Assembly (NCBI RefSeq): GCF_026262505.1
Contig: NC_067204.1
Coordinates: 10,139,797 to 10,203,796, forward strand
Length of the DNA stretch: 64,000 bases
Source of the DNA: Trichomonas vaginalis G3
Taxonomy: Eukaryota > Parabasalia > Trichomonadida > Trichomonadidae
Reading direction: 5' to 3'
In this document: piece after piece, positions 10,869 to 21,100 of the stretch
Position numbering within the stretch: position 1 is the first letter of the stretch
Layout of the letters: each line of letters opens with the position of its first letter
Notes under the pieces: model-generated
Databases searched by the model: none
What the model saw: only the letters and a program-made list of their open reading frames with translations
Told to the model about the DNA's origin: nothing
Translations under genes and position numbers: made by a program

Positions 10869-13112
10869 ATGGATGAACTTTTAAGCATATTCATCAAGGC
10901 AAGTGATCCTAATTGCGAAGAGTTTGATCAATCACAGAGAATGCTGGTCGAATTATCTCAAAAACAGCCAATTGAAATCACATTTCAAATTGTAGACATA
11001 TTAAGAGAGCATAACAACCAAGACAAGATTCAGTTCTTACTTTTGATATACTTGACCCATTCTTTCGAGCAATTATTTAAAAGAAATATTCAATTTGATG
11101 TAAAATCTTTTGAAAACACAATGATTCCAATTATATTCAACTTGTTTTCATGCGAAAATGACGAAGTACGTTCAGTTGCCGTTAATTTACTCTCAAAAAT
11201 CATTACATTTGATGAAAAAGTTTTATATGATCAAATTTTCATCAATATGATCATTTCTTTTCTTACAAGTGACAACAAGCAAACAGTTCTATCATCACTC
11301 GACTTCATCCGCAGCTTCTGTCCTCATGTTCCTTTAAATGATGAATTAACTCAGATTTTATTTGGCCAAGTAATTAACTACATCACATCAAACGATGAAG
11401 ATATCGTTATCCACACAATTCAACTCTTTTCTGAAGATCCAATGTCAGTTTTTGTGTTATTTCAAACAGATGAAGAACAAAAGAACTTTATAGATGCAAT
11501 ACTGAGTTTGGTATCGAACACAACATTCAAAAAATATGTTTTGGAGTTCTCAGAACAATTTTTAGTTTTAAATCCGAAAAAAATTAATTTTATTTTTCCA
11601 ATTTTCAATCAGATTGTTTCTGATTTGACGTCAACAGACATAAATGACAATGAACTCTTCCATTCCTTGTATACTCTTGGAGCAATCGTCCAAAATGATT
11701 TGAAATTAAAAGATTTGACATTTTTATCGGAAAATGTCAAACAAATCTGCGAAATCCTCATTTCATTGTTATCTAAAGAGGAAATAGATAATCCGAAAGA
11801 CGATGAATACGATGTTTCGACTCTTCCTCATCATATTCTTCGAGATTTGGCCGAAAAATACTTCGAACAGATATACCCACTACTTGTGAATAAGGTAGAT
11901 GAATACGAACAGTCTACAGATGTTAATAATCGTATTGCAGCTGCAAAATGCTTAGTAATTATTTGTACACAAATCAAACAAATTCCTGAAAAATTATTTT
12001 CTGAAGTTTACGAAAAAGTGACAATGTTTTCAGGGGATGAAAATTCAAATGTAGTTTTTTATGCATTAACGGGATATGCATTATTAGTAGAATCTAACCA
12101 AAGCTGCGAAAATTTCTTATCTGACATAGAAACATTATTTGAATTATCTCACTCAGAAATATACGGTGAGAAAGCTATGGTATGCATAGCAAAGATCACT
12201 GATTGCCAGGATTTCAGTAGCTACGAGATTTTCTCAATTTTGGCAGAAAAAATTAATGAATTTGATATAAAAACTCAGAAAATGGTTGCTTTGATGTTTA
12301 GAAGGTTCCTACAAGAGCACAATCAACTCCAGGATGAATCAATCCTGCTTTTGTTCGAATCTATCCTCAAAATTCTTCAAGATTGTGATATCCAAATCGC
12401 AGAAACGATTTTGACATGTATTCCATACATTTTACCAGAGATTAATACTTCCGTACAAGATAACTACAATGATCTCTACGCGTTGTTCTCTGAATGGCTT
12501 CAAAACGGCGCATTTGCTGCATTAACTGCAATTTCGTATCTTTATTACGTAGATTCGTCAAAGTTTGACGTAGAAACGATTCTTAATACAATTGCGCAGA
12601 TGCTGGACAGCGAAGAAAGTGAAGCAGAGAAATTTGCTATCATAAGTTATTTCCAATTATTTTTGATATTCCATGAAAATATTTTTAAGTACGATCAAAT
12701 TCCCCTCAAAATTTTACAATTGATTTCATATGATTCTGACAAAAATGTCAGGCTGAATGCATTGTATTTGTTCCCACAATTGATAACAACAGCTCCACAA
12801 GAGTTAGTTATTGCAATTTTCAAACAATACAATGAATTTATTTCATCTGAGTTTTTCGTTGAAGAATCAGCTCAAATGGATCAAGAATTCGTCTCATCTA
12901 TCATAGAATTCGCAATACAATGCATAAATATGAAAGAGCTGGCCCTTGGATTCAAAATTATCAAAAGAATTATTATTGATATGAGATTTCTACCAGATAT
13001 ACCAAGAGAAGTCATCGAGAGTTTATATAAAATACTATCCTCGTACAAAATACCACAATTCATCCAGTTGGCTGCTTATATCAACCAAATGTACTTAAGC
13101 GAGGATGAATAA
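10869..13112 (+). CDS. HEAT-repeat protein, importin-beta-like
   Basis: A 747-residue all-helical protein made of paired amphipathic helices typical of HEAT/ARM solenoids. The N-terminal 60 residues (ASDPNCEEFDQSQRMLVELS, then LLLIYLTHS) resemble the importin-beta N-terminal domain, which contacts Ran. Later repeats include EVRSVAVNLLSKII, NRIAAAKCLVIIC and NVRLNALYLFPQLI. Importin-5/RanBP5-type karyopherins are normally about 1100 residues, so this protein is short for that class and could instead be another solenoid scaffold. It is overall acidic, as karyopherins are. A solenoid is clear; nuclear transport is an inference. Confidence 0.68.
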   Translation: MDELLSIFIKASDPNCEEFDQSQRMLVELSQKQPIEITFQIVDILREHNNQDKIQFLLLIYLTHSFEQLFKRNIQFDVKSFENTMIPIIFNLFSCENDEVRSVAVNLLSKIITFDEKVLYDQIFINMIISFLTSDNKQTVLSSLDFIRSFCPHVPLNDELTQILFGQVINYITSNDEDIVIHTIQLFSEDPMSVFVLFQTDEEQKNFIDAILSLVSNTTFKKYVLEFSEQFLVLNPKKINFIFPIFNQIVSDLTSTDINDNELFHSLYTLGAIVQNDLKLKDLTFLSENVKQICEILISLLSKEEIDNPKDDEYDVSTLPHHILRDLAEKYFEQIYPLLVNKVDEYEQSTDVNNRIAAAKCLVIICTQIKQIPEKLFSEVYEKVTMFSGDENSNVVFYALTGYALLVESNQSCENFLSDIETLFELSHSEIYGEKAMVCIAKITDCQDFSSYEIFSILAEKINEFDIKTQKMVALMFRRFLQEHNQLQDESILLLFESILKILQDCDIQIAETILTCIPYILPEINTSVQDNYNDLYALFSEWLQNGAFAALTAISYLYYVDSSKFDVETILNTIAQMLDSEESEAEKFAIISYFQLFLIFHENIFKYDQIPLKILQLISYDSDKNVRLNALYLFPQLITTAPQELVIAIFKQYNEFISSEFFVEESAQMDQEFVSSIIEFAIQCINMKELALGFKIIKRIIIDMRFLPDIPREVIESLYKILSSYKIPQFIQLAAYINQMYLSEDE

Positions 13113-13476
13113 CTTTTATATTATGTTGTTTATTTAACTTATAGAGTAATAATAAAGTTTCTTGTTGTTTTATCTTACTATTTTTTGAGATTCTCCTAAT
13201 TTGATCCGAATTTTCCTTGATTCAATGCTTTTCAGAAGAAATAATAAGATATTTCAAAATAATACGCATCATTCGTATTGATCATATAGCTAAAATGATC
13301 ATAAAAATGAAAATATTTTCAATTTCTATTTCATTTCAACTGTTTATAGCAGAATTTGACTTTTTATCACTATTTTAAAATGTGAAATGCAAATAATGAA
13401 CTTCAAAAGCAATATTAGGAATATTTGGAAAACGTTCGACTTTTTTTCTTGAAAAAGCTCAAACTGAATCAACGAC

Positions 13477-13709
13477 ATGATACTATACTTGGTAATTAGG
13501 ACGATATTTGATAAATTGAAAGAAAAAATTTTCAATTATAGTGGACGTTCAATGTTTTTAAAGATTGAAGCTACAATACCGATCATTGCACGGATGGGAA
13601 CATTTTTCATTGTCATGATTGCATGGTATTCTCTCAATAAAGCTATAAAGTCCACAAAACAATTATTATTCGTATCAAAATACATCACTTCATCTTACTT
13701 ACGAACAGT
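13477..13709 (+). pseudogene. Possible small membrane-protein ORF interrupted by a transposon
   Basis: An ATG-led frame of about 78 codons runs up to the left target-site duplication of the transposon at 13710. It contains a hydrophobic segment (FFIVMIAWYSL) after a basic N-terminal region. Beyond the transposon, host sequence resumes at 15171 and the frame would have stopped within a few codons, so the element sits at its very 3' end. No family is recognised and the frame may be chance. It is listed because the insertion changes its C-terminus. Confidence 0.25.
13700..13709. repeat. Left target-site duplication of the 1.45-kb transposon
   Basis: TACGAACAGT occurs at 13700-13709 and again at 15161-15170, directly flanking the element. 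A 10-bp duplication is in the range left by Mutator-like transposases. Confidence 0.85.
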
Positions 13710-13755
13710 GAGTAGGGGTAATTTTAGCTAAAAGTGACACGCTTGTAAAAAGTGA

Positions 13756-13790
13756 CACACCCGTGAAGGGTGTGATTACCGATCGGTAAT
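13756..13790. repeat. Subterminal hairpin plus perfect palindrome
   Basis: CACACCC-gtgaa-GGGTGTG (13756-13774) is a 7-bp perfect stem with a 5-base loop. It is followed at once by the 16-bp perfect palindrome ATTACCGATCGGTAAT (13775-13790). Both lie within 80 bases of the left end of the transposon and could be transposase-binding or structural signals. Confidence 0.7.
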
Positions 13791-13860
13791 TTCGACAGTT
13801 TAGAATTTAAAATTTTTTATGGAACTGTTGCGAGTTTCATAAAGAATTTAAGGAATATAA

Positions 13861-13986
13861 GCAAAGATTTGAATCAAAATCTTAGACCTAAGCCGCTCGA
13901 TTCGCTCGCGGCTTCCGCGAATTACAGATTAGCAAAGATTTGAATCAAAATCTTCGAACTAAGCCGATCGCTTCCCTCGCGGCTTT
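13861..13986. repeat. 71-bp imperfect direct repeat with hairpin potential
   Basis: GCAAAGATTTGAATCAAAAT begins at 13861 and again at 13932. Each copy ends with an AAGCCG...CGGCTT inverted repeat (for example AAGCCGCTCG with CGCGGCTT). It lies inside the Mutator-like element. Confidence 0.7.
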
Positions 13987-14183
13987 CTTTATTATTTTAA
14001 ATTTGCATATTTCCATCAAAAGTTCATAAGGTAAAAAATTTCGTTTATATTATTGCAAAATAAAATCTTCATTATCAAAATAATATTAAATAATAATATA
14101 ATATAATTTATAAACAACTATTATTTAATAAAGTTTAATTGCCAAGGTTCATCTAATTTTTTGATTTTTAATGTTTTATGAAT

Positions 14184-14549
14184 GAGTAGGTGACAAAAGT
14201 GCATACTCTTAAACAACCGTCGGATTTCCGGGTGAAATCGTGACACACTTTCGTCTTTCGTAGGCAGTGGTGGTTGTTACAAAAGGTAACTTCGAATGTA
14301 GCGTGAAATCTGCAAAAAAAATTCTGAAATTTGAATGGAGAACACAAAAATTGAATAGTTTACGTCAATAAAAAAGAGAAAAATGAAGCCAATGTGTCTC
14401 GAACCTAGGACTTAGAGCAGCAATCCCACTGTTTATCAAATTACACTACATGCATCTCTCACCTCAGTGAATGAGATCAACTATATGATAACTTTTCCCC
14501 CATTATATTCTTGTGGAAAAGTGACAAATAGCAACTTTGACCCTCTCTC
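14184..14549 (-). mobile_element. 366-bp short interspersed element with tRNA-like core (copy 1)
   Basis: A 366-bp unit flanked by perfect direct repeats TTTTATGAAT (14174-14183 and 14550-14559). It begins GAGTAGGTGACAAAAGTG and ends GACCCTCTCTC. A second copy lies at 54029-54393. On the minus strand its middle holds a tRNA-like segment with an A-box-like TGTAGTGTAATTTG and, about 50 bases on, the B-box-like GGTTCGAGAC, the layout of RNA polymerase III internal promoters. The A box lies about 90 bases inside the element, unusual for a standard tRNA-headed SINE. Alternatives are a tRNA-derived SINE or a short Mutator-like MITE that captured a tRNA; the shared GAGTAGG start with the host element at 13710 favours the latter. 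Confidence 0.75.
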
Positions 14550-14736
14550 TTTTATGAATTTTATTTATCATGTATATATCTAATGAAGATTATATATGTA
14601 GAAGATAAGTACCTTAATATGTACGTAAATTTTAATGAAATTTATACAACATTATAAAAATTTATGAATAAAAACTTGATATAAAATAACATTTTTATTT
14701 TTACTAAGAAAAAAAAGGTTTTTGATAATAAATTTA

Positions 14737-14969
14737 TTTTATTTCGAAAAAGTAGCAATAATCGTAAAAGGGTATTGATAGGCTTGCTAAAGTAACTAAT
14801 TTTAGCTGTCAAATACTTTTGTATTTTGAAGTAAATTAGTATAAATTTGTTTTTACTTTTATTTCGAAAAAGTAGCAATAATCGTAAAAGGGTATTGATA
14901 GGCTTGCTAAAGTAACTAATTTTAGCTGTCAAATACTTTTGTATTTTGAAGTAAATTAGTATAAATTTG
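14737..14969. repeat. Two-copy tandem repeat, 120-bp period
   Basis: A unit starting TTTTATTTCGAAAAAGTAGC occurs at 14737-14849 and 14857-14969, virtually identical over about 113 bases. It is internal to the Mutator-like element and indicates a recent local duplication. Confidence 0.9.
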
Positions 14970-15010
14970 ATATTATTTTAACTCCCTTTGAAAACCTCAA
15001 TTTTCCATAC

Positions 15011-15072
15011 AGAGGGAACGGGAATAGCATCCAATATTCCCTGAGAATGGTTGCGCATTCTCAGTTCCCTCT
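15011..15072. repeat. Perfectly paired three-way-junction sequence
   Basis: The outer stem AGAGGGAAC (15011-15019) pairs with GTTCCCTCT (15064-15072). Inside it are two further perfect hairpins with no unpaired base between stems: GGGAATA (15020-15026) with TATTCCC (15035-15041), and TGAGAATG (15042-15049) with CATTCTCA (15056-15063). All 24 base pairs are Watson-Crick. It lies near the right end of the transposon. Confidence 0.85.
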
Positions 15073-15368
15073 ATATTTCGAACGAAGCTCTCATCGGTCT
15101 TTTTTTTTAATACTAAACGTTTTTTTCCCCTGTCACTTTTAGCTAAAATTTGGGTTTGCCTACGAACAGTTGTGAAGTTTGTTTCATAAAAAATAATCCT
15201 AATATAAAAATCAATGTATTGACTCAGTTTGGTCTATTTGGATGAAACTAGTTTGATGTATTTAAAACGCTAATATTTCATATAATACTGCTAAGTAGGT
15301 AATGGCCATTTTCGATTTTTGAGAAAAAAAGTTCATCGTTTTCCTTGAAAATTTGTATTTAAATACAG

Positions 15369-15384
15369 TCATTTCACTTTCGAA
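15369..15384 (+). promoter_or_regulatory. Inr-like initiator before the reductase gene
   Basis: TCATTTCACTTTCGAA directly precedes the ATG at 15385. TCATT fits the trichomonad initiator (TCA followed by a pyrimidine and A/T), giving a predicted 5' UTR of only about 14 bases. A second word, TCACTT, lies four bases further on. Confidence 0.5.
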
Positions 15385-16398
15385 ATGTCTGAGGAACACG
15401 CTACTCTCAAAGTTGCTATTGCTGGTGCCGGCGCCATGGGTACCCTCTTCGGTACAACACTCCTTGAAGGCGGCAATGATGTCGTTTTCTTCGATGCCTG
15501 GCCAAAATTACTCGAAGAAATGAAGAAGACACCAGTTGCCCACAGAATCCTTGAAGATGGCAAGGAGAAGGACTACGATGTTAAGGTATTCCCATTCGAG
15601 GAAGCTCCAGAAGAGGAGAAGGACCTTATCATCATAACCGTTAAGTCTTCAGATACAGATGCTACCCTCCAGAAGATCAAGGCTCGCAAGATGATCGGCA
15701 AGAACACAGTTATCCTTACACTCCAGGGTGGTTTCGATAACGCAGACGTTATTGCCAAGTACCACGAGAACAAGGACCTCATCCTCTTCGGCAAGACAGC
15801 TTGCTCATCATCTGGCTGCCCACCAAGAATGATGACAATCCAGAAGTTCAAGATTGCCAACACAACAATCTGGCCACTCGGTTGCGCTAAGGATGCTACA
15901 CCAGTTGAACGTGTCCAGGAAGTTGTCAAGGCTGTCAACGCCTCCGGACTCCCATTCGAGCTCACAAACCTCGCTATCCCAGATCGCTGGAAGATGCTCC
16001 TCTACTACCCAGCCAACATCGCTGTTTCTGCAGTCGTTAACCTCGACTTCAGCACATGCTGGAACTGCGAACCACTCCAGAAGGTTCTTGAGAAATTAGG
16101 TGAAGAATGCGCCCAAATCGCTGAATTAGAAGGCGTCGACACAAAGTTCTTCAACAAGGAAATCGCTGTTGAGGCCGTCAAGAAACTCGCTCTTGAAGAA
16201 TGCCCGAAGCACCAGGGTTCAATGAACCAGGATGTTTTCAACCAGCGCAAGACAGAAATCGAGGCCACAGCTGGTGTCCTTCTCAAGCTCGCTGAGAAGC
16301 ATAAAGTTGAGCTTCCATACACACACACAATCTACGCACTCATCCGTGCTAAGGAGAGCAACTATGGCAATGAATGCCAGAAGCCAGCTGCTAAGTAA
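15385..16398 (+). CDS. Ketopantoate reductase-like (ApbA/PanE family) dehydrogenase
   Basis: A 337-residue NAD(P)-dependent enzyme of the 2-dehydropantoate 2-reductase family. The N-terminal Rossmann fold carries GAGAMG at residues 14-19. A second-domain helix begins near DRWKMLLYYPAN with Lys203 in the place of the catalytic lysine. The E. coli enzyme has Asn four residues after its lysine, whereas here it is Tyr, with Asn at +8, so the substrate may be a different 2-oxo acid. The length is near that of bacterial relatives. The gene is markedly richer in G+C and in C-ending codons than its neighbours, as is usual for highly expressed trichomonad genes. The family is otherwise bacterial and fungal, so lateral acquisition is plausible. 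It ends TAAAGG, where the stop codon overlaps a TAAA word that serves as polyadenylation signal in this group. Confidence 0.8.
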   Translation: MSEEHATLKVAIAGAGAMGTLFGTTLLEGGNDVVFFDAWPKLLEEMKKTPVAHRILEDGKEKDYDVKVFPFEEAPEEEKDLIIITVKSSDTDATLQKIKARKMIGKNTVILTLQGGFDNADVIAKYHENKDLILFGKTACSSSGCPPRMMTIQKFKIANTTIWPLGCAKDATPVERVQEVVKAVNASGLPFELTNLAIPDRWKMLLYYPANIAVSAVVNLDFSTCWNCEPLQKVLEKLGEECAQIAELEGVDTKFFNKEIAVEAVKKLALEECPKHQGSMNQDVFNQRKTEIEATAGVLLKLAEKHKVELPYTHTIYALIRAKESNYGNECQKPAAK

Positions 16399-16832
16399 AG
16401 GTTAACTTATAGTGAATTTTCTTTTCTTTTTTTCTGAAAACAATTATATGAAATATATCATTGTAATGAATTGAATCGTTTCTATATGATTAAACTGATG
16501 TATGTCATATATTATTTCAATTTTCATTAAAATAACGCATTTTAAAATGAGATGTTTCCATTTCTGATGTAAATATTGCTACAGTTCTAGTTTATTATCT
16601 GGAAATAAATGAGTCTGTATTCAGATATCTCATTAATCAAGTTTATATTCAAAAATATTCATTTTCGTTCTATATGGAACCAATTTACTCGCTGTAATTC
16701 AGTTATTCCATTTATTTCTATTATATTCATATTTTGATGTAGCAATATAATCTTTGTACGCGTTTAAATATTGATATAATTAGTAATATTATAATTTACA
16801 TATTTTTTGGAAAAAAACAAAATAGAAAAATC
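16399..16832. other. Convergent intergenic region
   Basis: About 430 AT-rich bases between the 3' ends of two convergent genes. No gene, repeat or RNA recognised. Confidence 0.4.
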
Positions 16833-18059
16833 TTATAATCTCTTAGCAGCACTCTTCAGAGCAATATCAAGCATCTTTGTTGCGAATGGATGAACCGGAT
16901 CTACAGCCAATGACTTGTTATAGTACAAAATCGCGTCATCAATATTTCCCATCAAATGATGGGTGAAACCAATTGATGCCAAAGCTTCCTGCATTGGAGC
17001 TCCATATGAAATAGCTCTGTTATACTGATTCAAAGCTTCCTCATAGTTCTTCATCAATCTCTGGCAGTGTCCAGCATTTATTGCTGAACTTGCTTTGAGA
17101 TCTCTTTCTTCAGAATTTTCTTCAATATTCACGAAAACTTTGAGAGCTGCTGAATGGAATCCTTCAAGCATTGTTAGCACTGCGTGTTCATGCTTTACGA
17201 AGTCATTGATCTCACCAACCATTTCGATCCACGGGAGAGCCAATGATGGTGAATCTGCCTTGAGATGGATTGACATTGCAAACATTGCAACACTTTTTGA
17301 ATTCGGATATCTGTTGTGGACAATTTTGAGGGTTGATATGGCTTCGTTCCATTCTTCTGCTTGCATGAATGAATAAATAAGGCATAACCATGCTATTTCA
17401 CATGATTGATCAATAGTTGTGGCTTTAACAAGTAATGCGTGACCACTTTCACGTTCTTCGCATAATATTCTGTAGCAACCGCATGCTGTAACAATATATG
17501 CATCATTTTCACTGCGAGAATCTGATAATAATGTATATTTATGCAGAATTGTAGGATCTTTGTTCATCATTGCGCGAATAATCGAATTTGTGATAGCTTC
17601 TGGATGCAAATGATCGTTTGGTGATGCTTTAGATTTCTGTTCAGTAGTGGTTGGTGGTGTTTCTGTGCGTCCGCTGTTAAATAAAGCAGTATCTCTGAAA
17701 TATTTAAGCATTTTCGAGCTTTCAACAACTTCTTTAGGTACTATTATTGGTAAAATGATTTCATCAGCAACAGCATCAGCTGCCAATAATGTAATAATCT
17801 TTGAATAATCTTTATTTTCTAATAAAGCTTTGCAGCGGATAATTAAAAGTTGTTCATCTGCAATATATTGCTTGGGAAGGCTTTCTGCCCATTGCTCAAG
17901 CTCTCTAAAGTTTCCCATGGCATACAATGCGTATAATCTGCAAAAAACTGCTTCATAACAATCTTTTTTCGATTGAAGAATCATATCAGCATAGAACATG
18001 ACAGATTTCCATGAGCAATCCTCCATGGATTTCTTCATGTTTTTCATAATTTCCTCCAT
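16833..18059 (-). CDS. CDC16: APC6/Cdc16-like TPR subunit of the anaphase-promoting complex
   Basis: A 408-residue tetratricopeptide-repeat protein. ATG at 18059 (MEEIMKNMKK) is chosen; an in-frame TTG three codons upstream is unlikely. TPR helices fill residues 10-110 and 190-405, with a low-complexity linker near 140-160. The C-terminal part matches APC6/Cdc16 in order and spacing: a GHCQRLMKNYEEALNQY repeat, then ASIGFTHHLMGNIDDAILYY, and FATKMLDIAL at the end. Cdc16 is a core scaffold subunit of the cell-cycle ubiquitin ligase. The protein is shorter than animal Cdc16 (about 620 residues), mainly at the N-terminus. APC3, APC7 or APC8 are less likely because of the SIGF-HxLMGN signature. 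The start of the next gene upstream is 110 bases away on the same strand. Confidence 0.72.
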   Translation of the reverse strand: MEEIMKNMKKSMEDCSWKSVMFYADMILQSKKDCYEAVFCRLYALYAMGNFRELEQWAESLPKQYIADEQLLIIRCKALLENKDYSKIITLLAADAVADEIILPIIVPKEVVESSKMLKYFRDTALFNSGRTETPPTTTEQKSKASPNDHLHPEAITNSIIRAMMNKDPTILHKYTLLSDSRSENDAYIVTACGCYRILCEERESGHALLVKATTIDQSCEIAWLCLIYSFMQAEEWNEAISTLKIVHNRYPNSKSVAMFAMSIHLKADSPSLALPWIEMVGEINDFVKHEHAVLTMLEGFHSAALKVFVNIEENSEERDLKASSAINAGHCQRLMKNYEEALNQYNRAISYGAPMQEALASIGFTHHLMGNIDDAILYYNKSLAVDPVHPFATKMLDIALKSAAKRL

Positions 18060-18168
18060 TTTAATCAAAAGTGCACGTTTAAAATTAAAAATCGAACTTC
18101 GAAAAAAATGCCGAACAAATTGAAATGATAAATAAACATTTTATAAAACAACAAATAAATAAACAATC

Positions 18169-21100
18169 TTATGCCTTCTTAATTCCGAAGATTTGATCTT
18201 TGATTGCAATGCAAACACGAAGTTGATCGCCACTTGATACCTTTCCAACAGCCATTACTCTATTTAAGAATGGATCAACTAAGTCTGGCTTTAGACGAGC
18301 AATTTGTAGCATTAATTGTCCAGCAGCAGTTGCAACTTTCAATTTTGGTCCTTCAAGGATTTTCATTAAGTCTTCCATGAATGGTTTGAAGTCATCAATG
18401 CGTCTAACACTATGAAGATTCATACAGAAGTTGATCATGTTGATCTTCAAATCATCTGCAGCATCGGTTTTAAGGATTTCGAAAACATCTTTAAGCTTTG
18501 CATAAACACAGCCTTCAACATTGTCATTCTTTGCTAAATGTTGTAATGTTTCAGAAACAGTATTTTGAAGTTTAGCATTTTCTTCATCCTCTTCTTCATC
18601 TTTATCATGATTTTCTGATAAAGCTGTTACAAGAATATTGAAGAGTTTATCAGTGATTACAGGTGCATAAGCTCCACAAACACTTGCCATTGCTTGAACA
18701 GATTCACAAGTTGTTTCAATTAATTCATATTTGTCCAAGCGCTGCAAAATCATTGGAAGACAACATCTAAATAATTCAGCACATCCAGCACTTGCAAAAT
18801 TAACAATAATACCTGATGTAGCTTGATTTATTTGTGGATCATTAGGCCATGCTTTGAGAATTGTAGCTATCTTTGGAGGAGCATCTTCAAGCTTCGGAAT
18901 CATATCTAAATTCTCAGATAATTTATAAACAATAGCTGGAATAGCTCTTGATAATCTGTTACTTGAAACAAAACGAGATGTTGCATCTAATAAGACTGGC
19001 AATGCAGCAATGATATGCTTATGTATCTTTTCGTTTTCAGCAGCGAAATAAATAACAGGAGCCAAACAAGTAACAATATCAAATGAATTTTGATGAGATG
19101 CGATTGTGTTGATAATATCTTGGATATACTTTGTGTAATCACATTGACCACATGACAACAAATACTGTGCTGTTGCAGCAATATCTTCTTCACCTTTGAA
19201 ATGATTCAAACATTGGCATGCAACTTTAACAGCTTCTTTTCTTCCACGTAAAATCGTTAGAATTGGAACAACAATTGCAGAATCCCCTTGATAAATTTCA
19301 GCAACATCAACTAAACCTTGTACAACAGAAGGAGAATCTAAACTTGGAACATCCATGCGATTAACTGTCGAATAAACATTAACTATAGCGAAAACAGCTC
19401 TGAAAACATTTGCATTTGCTTTAAGAGCATTTGACAAAGCAAAAACAATTTCATCGTCATCGTTTTCAAGTTTCAAATAAAAAGCAACACGAGCAGCCAT
19501 TTCAACAACATTTGGATTAGTTGAAAATGTTGAGAAAACTTGACATAATGATTTCTTACTCGGCAATCTTGATAGTTTATCTTCAGTTTCGATCAAATCA
19601 AGCATTAATTCTAAAAGAGAAAATGCAGTTTCAGGCATATACGAAGAAGCATGATCATCAAACTCATTCATGATTAAATCAATCTGTTCATTGTTCAATT
19701 TGCAACCTTTCGATACTAAATTATGAACTAATAGATATGATCCAGGTCCAAAACTCTTGAAAGCAATATCCAATGCTCCAAGTTTTGAAAGGATATCAAC
19801 TGTGATTTGACTTTGTGACAAATTAGAGAAAATTCTACTTGCTTCAACTGCACAACGATCTGATAATTGAGCAGCTTTAGCAATCGCTGATAAAACCATT
19901 GGTTCTGAGAATTGAGATGCCAAATCATTTGATGGTGCAACAATATCAAGAAAAGTTAATAATAAATATGAAATTTTCTCGTTTTTATCCATCTTTGAGA
20001 GAGCTGTTGAAACATTAATAATTGAGTTATAATCTTTGCAAACGCGGCCTGTTTCTTGGTCAACAGGGAATCTCAAAGCAAACTTAATACATGTTTCAAC
20101 AACATCAGGACATGATGGATGTCTTCCAATTAAATCTAAAAGAATTGGAAACATTTGTCTTGTCAAACCAATAATTGCACATAAATCTAAAACATCAGCA
20201 ACTAAGTTTGCATCATTTCTTGCAAAGCAAAGACTATCTAAAACAATATTTACAGAATCTTCACCTGGCAACCACAAACCACGTTCCAAAAGTTTCTTTG
20301 CCAATACTGTTTGTGAATTAAACTGAAGTGAAAACTGACTTGCAATTACTGAATCATTTCCGCACTCTAACTGATGCAAAAGAATTGAAACAGCATCAGG
20401 ATTATCCAATGAAAGCAAAAGAGAAATAGTTTGCATCGGGATTGCTTCTTCTGTTTGTTGTAATGTCTCTGCAACAAATCTAAAACCATCTTCTCCTGTT
20501 GTTATTAAAGCTCGGTTAATTATTCCAATATCTTTGATTCCTAATGATAAACATTCAATAACAATATCATAATCACTTGAGAATTTCATCATCAAAGAAG
20601 AAATAGTATCTGTTATTTGTGTTCTTGGAGACATAACAAGTAAACTTGCTTTAACAAAAACATCATCATCACTATCACTTTTTAGTGAAGGAATTATATA
20701 TTTCGAATCAATTTGATATCTCTTCTTTGTATCCTTTGGAAGATCAATGAATTGAATCATTTCATATTGTGCCAAAATTATAGATTGAACAATCATAACA
20801 ATATGCTTGATAATCTTTGCATTCTTTGGATAACTTTTAGCCAAATTTTGGAATAATTGGATATTTTCAGGAGTCGAAATTTGAGTTGCCAAAGTTCTAT
20901 TTTCTAAAATGACATTGTTTAATGATGATGTACATAAAACTATTGTGTGCTGGTCATCTGTGTTTGAGCTAATAGCTTGAACAAGTGATTGAGCGGCAGC
21001 AGAGAAAATTAATGCATTATCATTTTCTGGATCAGCACTTAAAGTGTGCAAAATTGCAGCACATCTTCTAACAATTCCTTTCTCATGGATATATTGAGAC

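Larger units (their letters stand above)
13710..15160. mobile_element. Non-autonomous DNA transposon, Mutator-like (MITE)
   Basis: A 1451-bp element bounded by a perfect 10-bp target duplication (TACGAACAGT). Its ends form imperfect terminal inverted repeats: the left end reads GAGTAGGGGTAATTTTAGC and the right end, on the other strand, GGCAAACCCAAATTTTAGC. Both then share AATTTTAGCTAAAAGTGACA. No transposase frame is present, so it must be mobilised in trans. The 9-11-bp duplication plus TIRs fit the Mutator superfamily, known in Trichomonas. Inside lie two subterminal AAAAGTGACAC words, several hairpins, a 71-bp and a 120-bp direct repeat, and a second 366-bp mobile element (14184-14549). 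The perfect duplication suggests a fairly recent insertion. The superfamily call is inference from structure only. Confidence 0.75.

Noticed and set aside
14447-14475. A true tRNA gene on the minus strand within the 366-bp element
   Set aside because: A-box and B-box words are present, but the acceptor and T stems do not pair and the anticodon loop would have nine bases, so it is tRNA-like at best.
15573-16328. Minus-strand frames opposite the reductase gene
   Set aside because: They arise from the higher G+C and biased codons of the real gene on the plus strand, and have no family similarity.
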